Shown one piece after another: positions 10,857 to 19,796 of a stretch of 38,782 bases of DNA. The DNA comes from Peptococcaceae bacterium SCADC1_2_3 (lineage in GTDB: Bacteria; Bacillota; Desulfotomaculia; Desulfotomaculales; Nap2-2B): NCBI GenBank assembly GCA_000681355.2, contig JJNX02000012.1, positions 1-38,782 on the forward strand. Reading direction: 5' to 3'. Both the position numbers and the translations under genes were made by a program. The notes beneath the pieces were generated by a model, which saw nothing but the letters and a program-made list of their open reading frames with translations, made no database searches and was not told the DNA's origin. Numbering within the stretch: position 1 is the stretch's first letter; every line of letters starts with the position of its first letter.

Positions 10857-11261
10857 ATGTCAAGGCCGGCAGGTGATGTTATGGTGGTAGATGATCAGAG
10901 TGGGGTGCGGAAGTTGTTGAGTGAAGTTTTAGGTAAGGAAGGTTATCAAGTAGAGTTAGCTGAATCCGGGTGCGAAGCAATTCAAAAATTAACCACCTAT
11001 ACTCCTCTCTTAATTTTATTAGACATGCGTATGCCATATCTATCAGGACTAGAAACGCTGCAAGAAATCCGCCAGATTTGCGGCGCCGTACCGGTGGTAA
11101 TAATGACCGCTTTTGATGAACTGGATATAATAACCGAAGCTAAAGAACTAGGAGTTCGTCATTGGATTCAAAAACCCTTTAATCTAAATGATGTTTGTTT
11201 TTTGGTAAAAGCTTTGCTGGCCGAAAAACCAGTTAAAAAACAAGACGAAGGGTTGAGATAA
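10857..11261 (+). CDS. spo0F: Spo0F-type single-domain response regulator
   Basis: Spo0F relays phosphate from sensor kinases to Spo0B/Spo0A to start sporulation. The 134-residue protein is a single receiver domain with no output domain. Acidic pocket Asp12-Asp13 (VVDDQ), phospho-acceptor Asp56 (LLDMRMP), Thr84 (VIMTAF) and Lys106 (IQKPF) are all present. The start is ATG 10857 after GAGGGGAGAAAG. The gene order spo0F - small gene - fba - transaldolase - rho - rpmE parallels the Bacillus subtilis spo0F-fbaA-ywjH-rho-rpmE region, which supports the name. In clostridia the exact phosphorelay role is less certain. Confidence 0.85.
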   Translation: MSRPAGDVMVVDDQSGVRKLLSEVLGKEGYQVELAESGCEAIQKLTTYTPLLILLDMRMPYLSGLETLQEIRQICGAVPVVIMTAFDELDIITEAKELGVRHWIQKPFNLNDVCFLVKALLAEKPVKKQDEGLR

Positions 11262-11300
11262 GCAATTTTTCTTTACTTGAATCAAGGGGGAGTAAGAGGA

Positions 11301-11762
11301 GTGTTAATAGCCACAGAAACCATGCTGGCGATGCATTGTCCTGCTTGTGGCAAGTTGGAATTTCACCATTTATCGCGTTTTGCTTTTTCAGGCCGCAGGA
11401 TGCTTAAGATTTATTGTTCTTGCGGTAGTCTTAAGGTAATAATTGAAACCCGAAAGAAAGGGATATATTGGTTTCAAGTACCGTGTATAACCTGTGAAAA
11501 TATGCACTTACATACAGTGCCAGGCAGATGGTTGTGGCAAGAACAACAGGTGACTGAGCTTTTTTGTCCGGAAATCGGGATAGAACTGGGTTATATAGGC
11601 CCGGCTGCTTTAGTAAGCCAATTGATAGCGGAAGATGAAGAATATTTATTAAGCGAAATATTAGCTAGTTTGATTGAAGAGGAATGTTTTCAGGAAGGAC
11701 AAGGAGAAGACGGAAATAAAATAAAAGGAAGACAGGCTTCTAGCCTACGTGAGGAAAGCTGA
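11301..11762 (+). CDS. Hypothetical protein with zinc-ribbon-like cysteines
   Basis: Not recognised as a named family. The N-terminal half holds paired cysteines HCPACGKLEFHHL, IYCSCGSLKVII and PCITCENMHLHTV, a likely structural zinc site; the C-terminal third is acidic and helical (LIAEDEEYLLSEILASLIEEE). GTG 11301 is preferred because AAGGGGG (11284-11290) precedes it by 10 bases; TTG 11277 would add 8 residues. It sits between spo0F and fba, 24 bp before fba, in the same direction, so it is probably part of the operon. Confidence 0.65.
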   Translation: MLIATETMLAMHCPACGKLEFHHLSRFAFSGRRMLKIYCSCGSLKVIIETRKKGIYWFQVPCITCENMHLHTVPGRWLWQEQQVTELFCPEIGIELGYIGPAALVSQLIAEDEEYLLSEILASLIEEECFQEGQGEDGNKIKGRQASSLREES

Positions 11763-11785
11763 AAAATAGCGCAGAAGGGGGAAAT

Positions 11786-12646
11786 ATGTCTTTTATCCCG
11801 GTACATGTTTTACTAAAAGAAGCCGAAGCGGGCGGTTATGCGGTAGGGGCTTTTAATTGTAATAATATGGAATTTATTCAGGCCATTATAGGAGCCGCAG
11901 AAGCAGAAAAAGCACCAGTTATTATTCAGGCCAGTCAAGGAGCCCTTAAATATGGGGGAATTGATTATATTGTTGCCTTGGCTCGCGCTGCCGCAGAAGA
12001 GGCAAGAGTACCGGTGGCCTTACATTTAGACCACGGAACGAGTTTCACCCAGGTCATGCAGTGTTTACGAGCCGGGTTTAGTTCGGTAATGTTTGATGGT
12101 TCAAAACTGTCTTTAAATGATAATATTAATATAACCAGGCAAATAGTTAAAATAGTCCGGCCCTTAAATGTTTCCGTGGAAGCGGAACTAGGTAAAATAG
12201 GAGGATCCGAGGACAAAAACATAGTTCAGGAGCAAGAAGCGTTGTTTACTGACCCTGTCCAAGCGCAATATTTTGTTCAGAACACAGAAGTAGATTCGCT
12301 GGCGGTGGCTATTGGCAACGTACACGGACATTATAAAGGAAGGCCGGTTTTAGATTTTGCGCGTTTAGAAAAAATATATTCTTTAGTACGCATTCCTATT
12401 GTTTTGCACGGTTCCTCCGGTTTGCCGGATGAAGCCATAAAGCAAGCCATAAGATTGGGGGTGCGCAAAGTAAATATTGATACTGATATTCGCGATGCTT
12501 TTTTAAGTACCGTGCGCCAGGCTTTGCTTCAGAATCCTGCCGAAAATGACCCGCGTCAAATATTAGGGCCGGCACGTAAAGCCGCTCAGGAAGCAATCCA
12601 AAAGAAAATTCGTCTTTTTGGTAGTGCAGGTAAAGTAAAAATATAA
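11786..12646 (+). CDS. fba: Class II fructose-1,6-bisphosphate aldolase
   Basis: Zn-dependent aldolase that interconverts fructose-1,6-bisphosphate with DHAP and glyceraldehyde-3-phosphate. The 286 residues show GAFNCNNMEFIQAI, the metal/catalytic motif LHLDHGTS (Asp, His), SVMFDGSKL, EAELGKIGGSED, the second metal His in GNVHGHYKG, and LHGSSGLPD (third metal His and phosphate site), then KVNIDTDIRDAF. GAAGGGGGAAAT precedes ATG 11786. Length is normal for FbaA/GatY-type class II aldolases; the FbaA role rather than a tagatose role is inferred from the conserved neighbourhood. Confidence 0.93.
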   Translation: MSFIPVHVLLKEAEAGGYAVGAFNCNNMEFIQAIIGAAEAEKAPVIIQASQGALKYGGIDYIVALARAAAEEARVPVALHLDHGTSFTQVMQCLRAGFSSVMFDGSKLSLNDNINITRQIVKIVRPLNVSVEAELGKIGGSEDKNIVQEQEALFTDPVQAQYFVQNTEVDSLAVAIGNVHGHYKGRPVLDFARLEKIYSLVRIPIVLHGSSGLPDEAIKQAIRLGVRKVNIDTDIRDAFLSTVRQALLQNPAENDPRQILGPARKAAQEAIQKKIRLFGSAGKVKI

Positions 12647-12683
12647 AGGCTAGAAATGGTATTAAATGTAGTAAGTAGTTGAC

Positions 12684-12749
12684 AGTTTTTAGTTTACAGA
12701 AAAGGAAGTACCGTTGAGACTAAAAACTCAAAACTATCCACTAAAAACT
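12684..12749. repeat. Short inverted repeats between fba and transaldolase
   Basis: AGTTTTTAGT (12684-12693) is complementary to ACTAAAAACT, which occurs twice (12719-12728 and 12740-12749). Two alternative hairpins are possible in the mRNA just upstream of the transaldolase ribosome site. This could be a low-complexity repeat or a switch; no further evidence. Confidence 0.35.
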
Positions 12750-12775
12750 ATAAGGGACGAAAGGAGAGATAAGCC

Positions 12776-13426
12776 ATAAAATTGTTTTTAGATACGGCAA
12801 ACATAGAAGAAATAAAAGCCGCTTATAGCTTAGGGGTAATTAGTGGCGTTACCACCAATCCTTCTTTATTAGCTAAAGAAGGCAAAAGTTTAGACGCGGC
12901 CATACGCGAAATTACGGCTGTTGTTGACGGTCCAATAAGCGTAGAAGCGGTAAGCCAGGAAGCCCCCGCTATAATTGCCGAAGCAGAAAAATTAGCTTCT
13001 TTTCACCCCAATATTGTGGTAAAAATACCGGTTAATGCTGAAGGATTAAAAGCGGTTAAAGTTTTAAGCGAACGTAAAGTTAAAACAAACGTTACCCTGG
13101 TTTTTTCGGTAAATCAAGCTTTACTGGCTGCCCTGGCCGGAGCTACTTACGTCAGTCCCTTTGTTGGTCGTTTGGATGATATAGGACAAGATGGAATGCA
13201 ATTGGTGGCGGAAATGTTAGAGATTTACCGCAATTACTCTTTTCCTACCCAAGTAATTGCTGCCAGTATACGCCATCCCCTGCACGTAGCTATTGCGGCT
13301 AAGATAGGTGCAGATATTGCTACTATTCCTTATAAGGTGTTAACCCAAATGCTTAATCACCCGCTTACCACACTTGGTATTGAAAAGTTTTTAGCTGATT
13401 GGGCCAAAGTTTCTGACGCCTCATAA
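12776..13426 (+). CDS. tal: Transaldolase / fructose-6-phosphate aldolase family (TalC), probable ATA start
   Basis: Small TalC/FSA-type enzyme that transfers a dihydroxyacetone unit through a Lys Schiff base. Motifs: [42 protein letters not shown] (Schiff-base Lys region), [45 protein letters not shown]. The family start MKLFLDTA aligns with ATA-AAA-TTG-TTT-TTA-GAT at 12776, and AAGGAGAG (12761-12768) lies 7 bases before the ATA. The next normal start, TTG 12782, would be 13 bases away and drop two residues. With ATA the protein has 216 residues, the usual length. Position after fba matches B. subtilis ywjH. Confidence 0.9.
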   Translation: MKLFLDTANIEEIKAAYSLGVISGVTTNPSLLAKEGKSLDAAIREITAVVDGPISVEAVSQEAPAIIAEAEKLASFHPNIVVKIPVNAEGLKAVKVLSERKVKTNVTLVFSVNQALLAALAGATYVSPFVGRLDDIGQDGMQLVAEMLEIYRNYSFPTQVIAASIRHPLHVAIAAKIGADIATIPYKVLTQMLNHPLTTLGIEKFLADWAKVSDAS

Positions 13427-13459
13427 CGACTTATACCTTTCCGTAAGGGTAAAAAATTA

Positions 13460-13652
13460 GTAACTATTCAGGTAGGCACAGAGGAGCAAAGGCACAGAGG
13501 AGCAAACAGTAGGGATTAGGATGTAGGGGAAACGAAAACGTAGGGGCTAGCTAAATCCTAAATCCTAAATCCTAAATCCTAAAGAGATCTGCAAGTCTGA
13601 CAAAAAAACTTTGTGCCTGTGTGCCTTTGCCCCTATGAACCTGAGTAGTTAC
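13460..13652. repeat. Composite inverted-repeat element with tandem repeats upstream of rho
   Basis: The ends GTAACTATTCAGG (13460-13472) and CCTGAGTAGTTAC (13640-13652) are inverted copies with one mismatch; inside, AGGAGCAAAGGCACA and its near-complement TGTGCCTTTGCCCCT extend the stem. It holds two exact copies of a 16-base unit GGCACAGAGGAGCAAA (13475-13506) and a (CTAAATC)4 array (13551-13583). No ORF is present. It has the form of a non-coding MITE-like hairpin element inserted in the transaldolase-rho gap. Confidence 0.6.
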
Positions 13653-13701
13653 AAAATAAATGCTATTTTAGTAGCAAAAAAATTTTAAGGGGGGATTATT
13701 T

Positions 13702-15021
13702 ATGGACTATACGGATTTAGAAAATAAGACCTTACAAGAATTGTACAGAATAGCTAAAGGGCTAGAGCTCACAGGGTATTCACGTTTACGGAAAAAAGAG
13801 TTAACTTTTGAAATCAAAAAAGCCATGACCGAAAAAAATGGTTTATTGTTGGCCAAGGGAGTGTTGGAAATTCTTCCTGACGGTTACGGTTTTTTAAGAC
13901 CCTTTCAATATTTGCCGAGTCAAGATGATATTTATGTATCGTCCTCCCAAATCCGGCGTTTTGATTTGAGAACCGGTGATTCAGTGGCCGGTCAAGTACG
14001 TGGGCCTAAGGATAGCGAGCGTTACTACGCTTTACTACGCGTTGAGCAGATTAATGGGGTAAATCCCGAAGAGTCGGTAGAACGCTTGCATTTTGACGGT
14101 TTAACTCCTCTGTATCCCCAAAAACGGATAAAATTAGAAACATCTGCTGATCATATTTCTACCCGCATTATAGATCTTATTGCTCCCTTGGGCAAAGGGC
14201 AGCGTGGCCTTATTGTTGCTCCTCCCAAGGCCGGCAAGACCACTTTGCTTAAAGAAATAGCCAACAGTGTTACCAAAAACCACCCGGAAATAAATATTAT
14301 TGTTTTGCTTATTGATGAACGTCCCGAAGAAGTTACCGATATTGAGCGTTCGGTAAAAGGAGAGGTAGTCAGTTCCACTTTTGACGAGCCGCCGGATAAT
14401 CACGTAAAAGTGGCCGAAATGGTGTTAGAACGGGCAAAGCGTCTGGTAGAACATAAACAAGATGTCATTATTCTCCTGGACAGCATTACCCGTTTAGCCC
14501 GTGCCCACAATTTGGTGATTCCTCCCAGCGGGCGAACCTTAAGCGGTGGTGTTGACCCGGCGGCTTTGCATAAACCAAAACGTTTTTTTGGGGCAGCCCG
14601 GAACATTGAAGAAGGAGGCAGTCTAACTATTTTAGCTACCGCCCTTATTGAGACAGGCAGCCGGATGGATGACGTTATTTTTGAAGAATTTAAAGGAACA
14701 GGTAACATGGAATTAATTCTAGACCGTCGTCTGGCGGAAAGACGTATTTTTCCGGCCCTTGACGTGCAGCGGTCCGGGACGCGTAAAGAGGAATTGCTTT
14801 ATAAAAAAGAAGAGTTGGAGTGGATTTGGAACTTTCGTAAAGCCACTAACAATATTGTGCCGTGGGAAGCTATGGAATTGCTTATTACCCAGATGAAGAG
14901 AATTAAAACTAATGAAGAGATTATCCAACTGCTAAGAGCAACCCGCAAAACAAGTCCGGTTGTTACTCCTGATCGCCCTCCGGATATTAAAAAAGATTTA
15001 TTAACCCCGGCCGGTCTGTAA
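13702..15021 (+). CDS. rho: Transcription termination factor Rho
   Basis: Hexameric RNA helicase that ends transcription. The 439-residue protein has a Rho N-terminal SAP-like helical domain (1-45), a cold-shock RNA-binding domain (about 50-120; [12 protein letters not shown]) and a RecA-type ATPase: Walker A region [11 protein letters not shown] (about 173-182), catalytic [15 protein letters not shown], Walker [18 protein letters not shown]-loop [17 protein letters not shown], and the arginine-finger region [32 protein letters not shown] precedes ATG 13702. An ordinary full-length Rho. Confidence 0.96.
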   Translation: MDYTDLENKTLQELYRIAKGLELTGYSRLRKKELTFEIKKAMTEKNGLLLAKGVLEILPDGYGFLRPFQYLPSQDDIYVSSSQIRRFDLRTGDSVAGQVRGPKDSERYYALLRVEQINGVNPEESVERLHFDGLTPLYPQKRIKLETSADHISTRIIDLIAPLGKGQRGLIVAPPKAGKTTLLKEIANSVTKNHPEINIIVLLIDERPEEVTDIERSVKGEVVSSTFDEPPDNHVKVAEMVLERAKRLVEHKQDVIILLDSITRLARAHNLVIPPSGRTLSGGVDPAALHKPKRFFGAARNIEEGGSLTILATALIETGSRMDDVIFEEFKGTGNMELILDRRLAERRIFPALDVQRSGTRKEELLYKKEELEWIWNFRKATNNIVPWEAMELLITQMKRIKTNEEIIQLLRATRKTSPVVTPDRPPDIKKDLLTPAGL

Positions 15022-15163
15022 ATATTTGAATGTGAAAAAGCAATAATAGCAGGAAGTAGTTGTTAGGTTAAAGGTAACATAGATATTAATCAGGTATAAT
15101 ATAGGCATAATAAGGTAAATATATAAATATATGTAATACATACCTTGAAGTGAGGGAAGGTAA

Positions 15164-15808
15164 TTGCGTTACAAAATAATTTTTACCTTATTTTTATGTC
15201 TGGTTGGGGTTATGGTGGTGCTTTTTTTTGGGATTCCGGTTCTTAAAGCCACCTCTTTTGATTCAAAAGAACCATCCAAGCTAAAAACTAAAAACAAAAT
15301 AACTAATGAAGACATAATTTTAGCCGGCCAACAGTTAATAATTCCCTTATTATCTGGAAATGAAAACGAAAAAGACGCTGCTGATAACGCCGGGGTCTCT
15401 ATGGCAAAACCGGCTCCCAATTGGACGGTAGGCCAAATGTCCTGGCCGGCCGTGGGTTGGATTAGTTCCCTTTTTGGTTTGCGTGATGGATGTGTCCACG
15501 AGGGGCTAGATATTGCTGCTACCGAGGGCGAACCTGTTTATGCTGTACGGGCCGGGCGGGTTATTTTCGCTGGGTCGCGGGGAACTTATGGTATGACGAT
15601 AATTATTGACCACGGCGCTGGCCTTACGACCTTGTATGCCCATGCTTCAAGTCTTTTGGTCCAGGAAAATGATTGGGTCCAGCAAGGTCAACTTATTGCC
15701 AGGGTTGGCAGCACTGGTCACTCCAATGGTCCCCACCTGCATTTTGAAGTCCGTTTAAATGAAGTTCCTTATGATCCGCTGCATTTTCTAGCCCACATTT
15801 CGGCTTAA
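15164..15808 (+). CDS. M23-family metalloendopeptidase, exported
   Basis: A LytM-type zinc peptidase that cleaves peptidoglycan cross-bridges or stems. It has an N-terminal membrane/signal segment (residues 5-25), a short linker with a degenerate LysM-like stretch (EDIILAGQQLIIP), and a full M23 domain: VHEGLDIAA (His and Asp metal ligands), LTTLYAHAS and GPHLHFEVR (HxH motif, third ligand). All metal ligands are present, so it is probably an active enzyme, not an EnvC-like activator. The start is TTG 15164 after GAGGGAAGG (15152-15160). The gene lies between rho and rpmE. Confidence 0.87.
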   Translation: MRYKIIFTLFLCLVGVMVVLFFGIPVLKATSFDSKEPSKLKTKNKITNEDIILAGQQLIIPLLSGNENEKDAADNAGVSMAKPAPNWTVGQMSWPAVGWISSLFGLRDGCVHEGLDIAATEGEPVYAVRAGRVIFAGSRGTYGMTIIIDHGAGLTTLYAHASSLLVQENDWVQQGQLIARVGSTGHSNGPHLHFEVRLNEVPYDPLHFLAHISA

Positions 15809-15833
15809 AAACATGAAAAATAGGCCGGTAATA

Positions 15834-15862
15834 TTGTTTAAAAAGAGCTTTTATGTTATACT
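15834..15862 (+). promoter_or_regulatory. Sigma-A-type promoter of rpmE
   Basis: TTGTTT (15834-15839), 17-base spacer, TATACT (15857-15862), about 32 bp upstream of the rpmE start. Confidence 0.5.
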
Positions 15863-15894
15863 TAACCTGACTTGAAATAAGAGAGGTGTTTTTT

Positions 15895-16098
15895 TTGAAA
15901 GAGGGAATCCACCCAAAATATCAAAAGGCTGTTGTTATCTGCGCCTGTGGGGAAACTTTTGAAACTGGTTCCACCAAAAAAGAATTAAAAGTAGAAGTTT
16001 GCTCCCGTTGCCATCCTTTTTTTACCGGTTCTCAAGCCCGAATGGTAGATACACGGGGCCGGGCAGAAAAATTCCGGCGAAAATACGGCCTAAAATAG
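15895..16098 (+). CDS. rpmE: 50S ribosomal protein L31, zinc-binding form
   Basis: L31 bridges the ribosomal subunits. The 67-residue protein starts [10 protein letters not shown] and keeps the C+ zinc motif: Cys in CAC, and CSRCHPF (CxxC). Zinc-free paralogues usually replace this one under Zur control; none was seen in this window, although a zur-znu operon lies nearby. The start is TTG 15895 after GAGAGGTG (15881-15888); GTG 15886 is part of that ribosome site and is rejected. Confidence 0.95.
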   Translation: MKEGIHPKYQKAVVICACGETFETGSTKKELKVEVCSRCHPFFTGSQARMVDTRGRAEKFRRKYGLK

Positions 16099-16108
16099 GG
16101 TATCGCTG

Positions 16109-16978
16109 ATGTATAGTTTTCAATATGGCGGTCAAGCGGTTATTGAGGGCGTAATGATGCGGGGTCCGGCTTTATGTTCCGTGGCTGTTCGTCGTCCGGA
16201 TAGTACAATTGTTTTAAGAAAAAATCCGGTTGGTTCTTTAACTAAAAAATATCCGTTGTTAAAATGGCCATTTTTACGGGGGATAGTGGTTTTAATTGAA
16301 TCTTTAATTATGGGTATTGAAGCGTTGACTTATTCGGCCAGTCAAGCTATGGAAGAGGAAGAGGGGGAAATAAGCAGTTTTGCTCTTGCCCTAACTGTTT
16401 TAGTTGCCCTGATTTTAGCTATTTTTCTTTTTATTGTTTTGCCTACCGGGTTAACCCATTATTTAGTTAATCAAGGATGGAGCAGCTTGGCCCAAAATAT
16501 GGTGGAAGGAATTATTCGTCTGGTTGTTTTTTTAGGGTACGTGGTAATTATTAGCCGAATGCCGGATATAAAGCGCGTTTTCCAGTACCACGGAGCGGAA
16601 CACAAAGTTATTAACGCTTTTGAAGCCAGCGAGGAGCTTGTTGTTTCTAACGTAAGGCGATATTCTACCTTTCACCCACGTTGCGGAACGAGTTTTCTTT
16701 TAATAGTTTTGGTCATTAGTATTTTTTTATTTTCCCTGCTTGGGCAGCAAGTATTATGGTGGCGGGTAGTTTCCCGGATTTTACTTTTACCAGTGTTAGC
16801 CGGGGTTTCTTATGAATTACTAAAATTTACCGCTAAATACCCTGATTTTATCTTATGCCGGCTGATGATGGCTCCGGGCCGCTGGTTACAAGGTTTAACC
16901 GCTAACGAGCCTGATGAAGCTCAAATAGAAGTAGCCATTTCGGCGCTTCAGGCCGTAGTAGGTGAGGTTTATGTTTGA
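16109..16978 (+). CDS. YqhQ-like DUF1385 membrane protein
   Basis: The 289-residue protein begins with the signature [17 protein letters not shown] and contains [20 protein letters not shown] and [13 protein letters not shown]...[13 protein letters not shown], all typical of the DUF1385/YqhQ family. It has at least four membrane segments (about 90-112, 128-150, 186-206, 212-230). The His/Cys-rich YHGAEHKV and HPRCGTSF motifs suggest a metal site; the biochemical role is unknown. In many Firmicutes it lies just upstream of prfA, as here, with an 8-bp overlap. Confidence 0.9.
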   Translation: MYSFQYGGQAVIEGVMMRGPALCSVAVRRPDSTIVLRKNPVGSLTKKYPLLKWPFLRGIVVLIESLIMGIEALTYSASQAMEEEEGEISSFALALTVLVALILAIFLFIVLPTGLTHYLVNQGWSSLAQNMVEGIIRLVVFLGYVVIISRMPDIKRVFQYHGAEHKVINAFEASEELVVSNVRRYSTFHPRCGTSFLLIVLVISIFLFSLLGQQVLWWRVVSRILLLPVLAGVSYELLKFTAKYPDFILCRLMMAPGRWLQGLTANEPDEAQIEVAISALQAVVGEVYV

Positions 16979-18038
16979 TAAACTAGAAAGTATTGAAAAA
17001 CGTTATGAGGAACTGGCTAATTTAATTGCCAACCCGGAAATTATTAATAGCCGTTACGCCCAATGGCAGCAGTATACTAAAGCGCACGCGGAGTTAAGCG
17101 AAATAGTGTCTGTTTACCGGGAGCTTAAAAAAATAGAGCAGGATTTAAAGGAAGCTGCGGAATTACTCAGCACTCCATTAGAGCCGGACTTTAAAGAAAT
17201 GGTGAACCTTGAGTTAAAAGAACTGGAAGAAAAAAAGAAAAAAGTAACTCAGCAGTTGCAGCTTATGCTGCTGCCGCGGGATCCTTACGATGATAAAAAT
17301 GTAATTGTGGAAATCAGGGCCGGTACAGGTGGTGAAGAAGCCGCCCTGTTTGCGGCTGAACTTTTTCGAATGTATACTCGCTACGCGGAACACCAGGGTT
17401 GGAAAATTGATTTGATGAATACTAATTTTTCTGATTTAAATGGTTTTAAAGAGGTAATTTTTCTTATTGAGGGCCAAGGGGCTTACAGCCGGTTAAAGTA
17501 TGAAAGCGGTGCCCACCGGGTTCAGCGGACACCCGTTACCGAATCAAGCGGGCGGATTCATACTTCAGCGGCAACGGTAGCTGTGCTCCCTGAAGCAGAA
17601 GAAGTGGACGTAAACATTAATCCCAATGACCTGCGGATTGACTTATTTTGTTCCTCCGGTCCCGGCGGACAATCGGTAAATACTACCCAGTCGGCTGTAC
17701 GAATTACCCATTTACCCACTAATATTGTAGTTACCTGTCAGGATGAAAAAAGCCAGCATAAAAATAAAGATAAAGCCATGCGGGTTTTACGCGCCCGTCT
17801 TCTGGCTTTAGCTCAGGAAGAACAAAAAGAAAAAATTGCGTCTACTCGCAAAACCCAGGTGGGCAGCGGCGACCGCAGTGAACGTATCCGGACTTACAAT
17901 TTTCCGCAAAGCCGGGTTACTGACCACCGGATTAATTTAACCCTTCACCGTTTACCCGAAGTGCTTACGGGGGACCTTGATGAGATCATTAATTCTTTAA
18001 TATACTTTTTCCAAACCCAGCAACTACAGCAAATTTAA
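16971..18038 (+). CDS. prfA: Peptide chain release factor 1
   Basis: RF1 reads UAA and UAG stop codons. The 355-residue protein shows the N-terminal coiled coil ([17 protein letters not shown]), [23 protein letters not shown], the RF1-type tripeptide PVT ([17 protein letters not shown]), and the GGQ catalytic motif in [22 protein letters not shown] 16971 overlaps the DUF1385 stop and follows GGTGA (16961-16965). prmC, which methylates the GGQ glutamine, follows 65 bp downstream. Confidence 0.96.
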   Translation: MFDKLESIEKRYEELANLIANPEIINSRYAQWQQYTKAHAELSEIVSVYRELKKIEQDLKEAAELLSTPLEPDFKEMVNLELKELEEKKKKVTQQLQLMLLPRDPYDDKNVIVEIRAGTGGEEAALFAAELFRMYTRYAEHQGWKIDLMNTNFSDLNGFKEVIFLIEGQGAYSRLKYESGAHRVQRTPVTESSGRIHTSAATVAVLPEAEEVDVNINPNDLRIDLFCSSGPGGQSVNTTQSAVRITHLPTNIVVTCQDEKSQHKNKDKAMRVLRARLLALAQEEQKEKIASTRKTQVGSGDRSERIRTYNFPQSRVTDHRINLTLHRLPEVLTGDLDEIINSLIYFFQTQQLQQI

Positions 18039-18051
18039 TTAAAAGGATAAA

Positions 18052-18092
18052 CCAGGCTTCGGGCAGGCAGGATGCCTACCCTACGAGCCTGG
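18052..18092. repeat. REP-like hairpin repeat, copy 1
   Basis: A GC-rich imperfect hairpin: CCAGGCTTCGGGCAGGCA (18052-18069) faces TGCCTACCCTACGAGCCTGG (18073-18092). An inverted near-identical copy lies at 22455-22495 upstream of deoB. It fills the prfA-prmC gap just before the prmC start and leaves no clear ribosome site for prmC. Confidence 0.7.
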
Positions 18093-18103
18093 CCTACTAT
18101 TAA

Positions 18104-19006
18104 ATGTTTACCGTAAATAAGGCTTTGCTTTGGGCTAAGAATTATTTAAAAGAATGTGGTTTAGAAAACACGGCTCTGGAGGCGGAGGTTTTACTGGCTT
18201 TTTGTACTAAACTTGACCGGGTTGCATTGTACCGCCAAAATGAGCGTTTTTTAAGCCCTGGAGAAGAAGAAAATTTCCGGCAAATGATTAAGCGGCGGGG
18301 GCAAAGAGAACCAGTAGCTTATTTAACCGGGCATAAAGAATTTATGAGTCTGGATTTTTTAGTCAACCCGGCGGTTCTTATTCCCCGCCCTGAAACCGAG
18401 TTATTGGTAGAAAAGGCTTTGGAAATATTAAACGCGAAGGCATTCGGAGTAGGACAGGCTGTTGGCCTGTCCGAAAAAATATTAATCGTAGATGTAGGTA
18501 CAGGCTCCTGCGCTATTGCGGTCAGTATAGCCAAATATATAAAATACCCCTATGAGGTCTATATCTACGCTACTGAAATAAGTCCTGCTGCTTTAGATGT
18601 GGCGCGCTTAAACGCTAAACGGCACGGGGTAGCAGAACGTATAATCTTTTGGCAAGGGGACTTGCTTGAACCCTTAAAAAATCAAGGTTGTGAGGGGCAA
18701 ATAAGCTTAATTACCGCCAACTTGCCTTATATTCCAACGATTGAGATAGCCTGCCTCGAACCTGATGTGCGGTTGTATGAGCCTCATCTGGCTCTTAACG
18801 GGGGCAAAGATGGCCTGGACTTTTACCGCCGCTTAATTTCTCAAGGACGTGAATTTTTGAGGCCGGGCGGTTACTTATTAATGGAAATTGACCCGGCCGC
18901 AATAAATCAAATATCCGGGCTATTAAATGCGGCCGGCTGGAAGTTTAACGTTTTTCTTGATCTAGCCGGAAAAGAAAGGCTTATTGTGGCCGGCCAAGAA
19001 GTTTAG
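18104..19006 (+). CDS. prmC: Peptide chain release factor N5-glutamine methyltransferase
   Basis: PrmC methylates the GGQ glutamine of release factors with S-adenosylmethionine. The 300-residue protein has an N-terminal helical RF-binding domain (1-85), HKEFMSLDFLVNPAVLIPRPETELLVE, the SAM motif IVDVGTGSCAIAVSIAK, and the active-site loop in the form TANLPYIP, where the family norm is NPPY. Residues about 108-123 (AKAFGVGQAVGLSEK) are extra and are encoded by a perfect hairpin (18452-18472), probably a repeat that inserted in frame. The start is ATG 18104. The 3' end overlaps the convergent znuB by 26 bp. Confidence 0.92.
   Translation: MFTVNKALLWAKNYLKECGLENTALEAEVLLAFCTKLDRVALYRQNERFLSPGEEENFRQMIKRRGQREPVAYLTGHKEFMSLDFLVNPAVLIPRPETELLVEKALEILNAKAFGVGQAVGLSEKILIVDVGTGSCAIAVSIAKYIKYPYEVYIYATEISPAALDVARLNAKRHGVAERIIFWQGDLLEPLKNQGCEGQISLITANLPYIPTIEIACLEPDVRLYEPHLALNGGKDGLDFYRRLISQGREFLRPGGYLLMEIDPAAINQISGLLNAAGWKFNVFLDLAGKERLIVAGQEV
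18452..18472. repeat. Perfect hairpin inside prmC
   Basis: GGACAGGC-TGTTG-GCCTGTCC, an 8-bp perfect stem in the linker between the PrmC N-terminal and SAM domains. It shares the CAGGC/GCCTG core style of the intergenic hairpins at 18052 and 22455 and reads through without a stop. Confidence 0.55.
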
Positions 19007-19796
19007 CCTGCATTAAAAGAATAAATAAAAGCATTAAAACGGAAAAAAATACGATTGTACCCCCGGGAGCTAAGTTTAAATAAATGGCCAGGATTAACCC
19101 GCCTATTACCGCTAAAAGGCTAAACAAAACGGCAAAGATAAGGGTATGATAAAAACCTTTTTTTAACTGCAGGCTGGTAGCTACCGGAATAACCATTAGC
19201 GAAGAGGTCAGCAGCATACCTACAATTCTAATGGTGGCCGCAATGGTACAGGCGGTAAGAAGGATAAGAATCAGGTTAATCAGGGTAACCGGAACACCGG
19301 CAAGGCGGGCGGCTTCTTCTTCAAAGGTAACAAAAAAAAGTTCTTTCCGTAAAAATACTACGGTGGCGACAATTATTATTCCTAAAATACCAATGGTAAA
19401 AAGATCATGTTTATTAACGGTGAGAATGCTGCCAAAAAGATAGGTAAAAATACTGGTATTAAATGATTGGCCCACGCTTAATAAAATAACCGCCAGGCTC
19501 ATACCGGAAGATAAAACAACGGCAATGGCTAATTCGGCGTATTGCTGGTAGGTGTTTCTTAACCTTTCAATAATTAAGCCGGCCAGAAGCATTAAGATTA
19601 ACGCTCCGTAAACGGGATAAATGCCTAAAAGCATTCCCGCCGCAACCCCGGCTAAGGAAACGTGGGACAGGGCGTCCCCAATCATTGAAAGGCGTTTTAA
19701 AACAATAAATAAGCCAATAAGCGGACAAATAATCCCAATAATTAAACCGGCCATAAAAGCATGTCTGATAAAACCATACTGAAATATCTCAAGCAT
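18981..19796 (-). CDS. znuB: Zinc ABC transporter permease (ABC-3 family)
   Basis: Membrane permease of a Zn/Mn importer, 271 residues, with about eight membrane helices. Family motifs: PLIGLFIVLKRLSMIGDALSHVSLAGVAAG near the N-terminus and IRIVGMLLTSSLMVIPVATS in the C-terminal half. It overlaps the end of znuC by 8 bp and is the last gene of the zur-znuA-znuC-znuB operon. AAAGGA precedes the ATG. The 3' end runs 26 bp into convergent prmC, so no terminator lies between them. Confidence 0.92.
   Translation of the reverse strand: MLEIFQYGFIRHAFMAGLIIGIICPLIGLFIVLKRLSMIGDALSHVSLAGVAAGMLLGIYPVYGALILMLLAGLIIERLRNTYQQYAELAIAVVLSSGMSLAVILLSVGQSFNTSIFTYLFGSILTVNKHDLFTIGILGIIIVATVVFLRKELFFVTFEEEAARLAGVPVTLINLILILLTACTIAATIRIVGMLLTSSLMVIPVATSLQLKKGFYHTLIFAVLFSLLAVIGGLILAIYLNLAPGGTIVFFSVLMLLFILLMQAKLLGRPQ

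Noticed and set aside
13551-13583. (CTAAATC)n as a CRISPR array or telomere-type repeat
   Set aside because: Unit is only 7 bases, no spacers, inside an internal repeat element.
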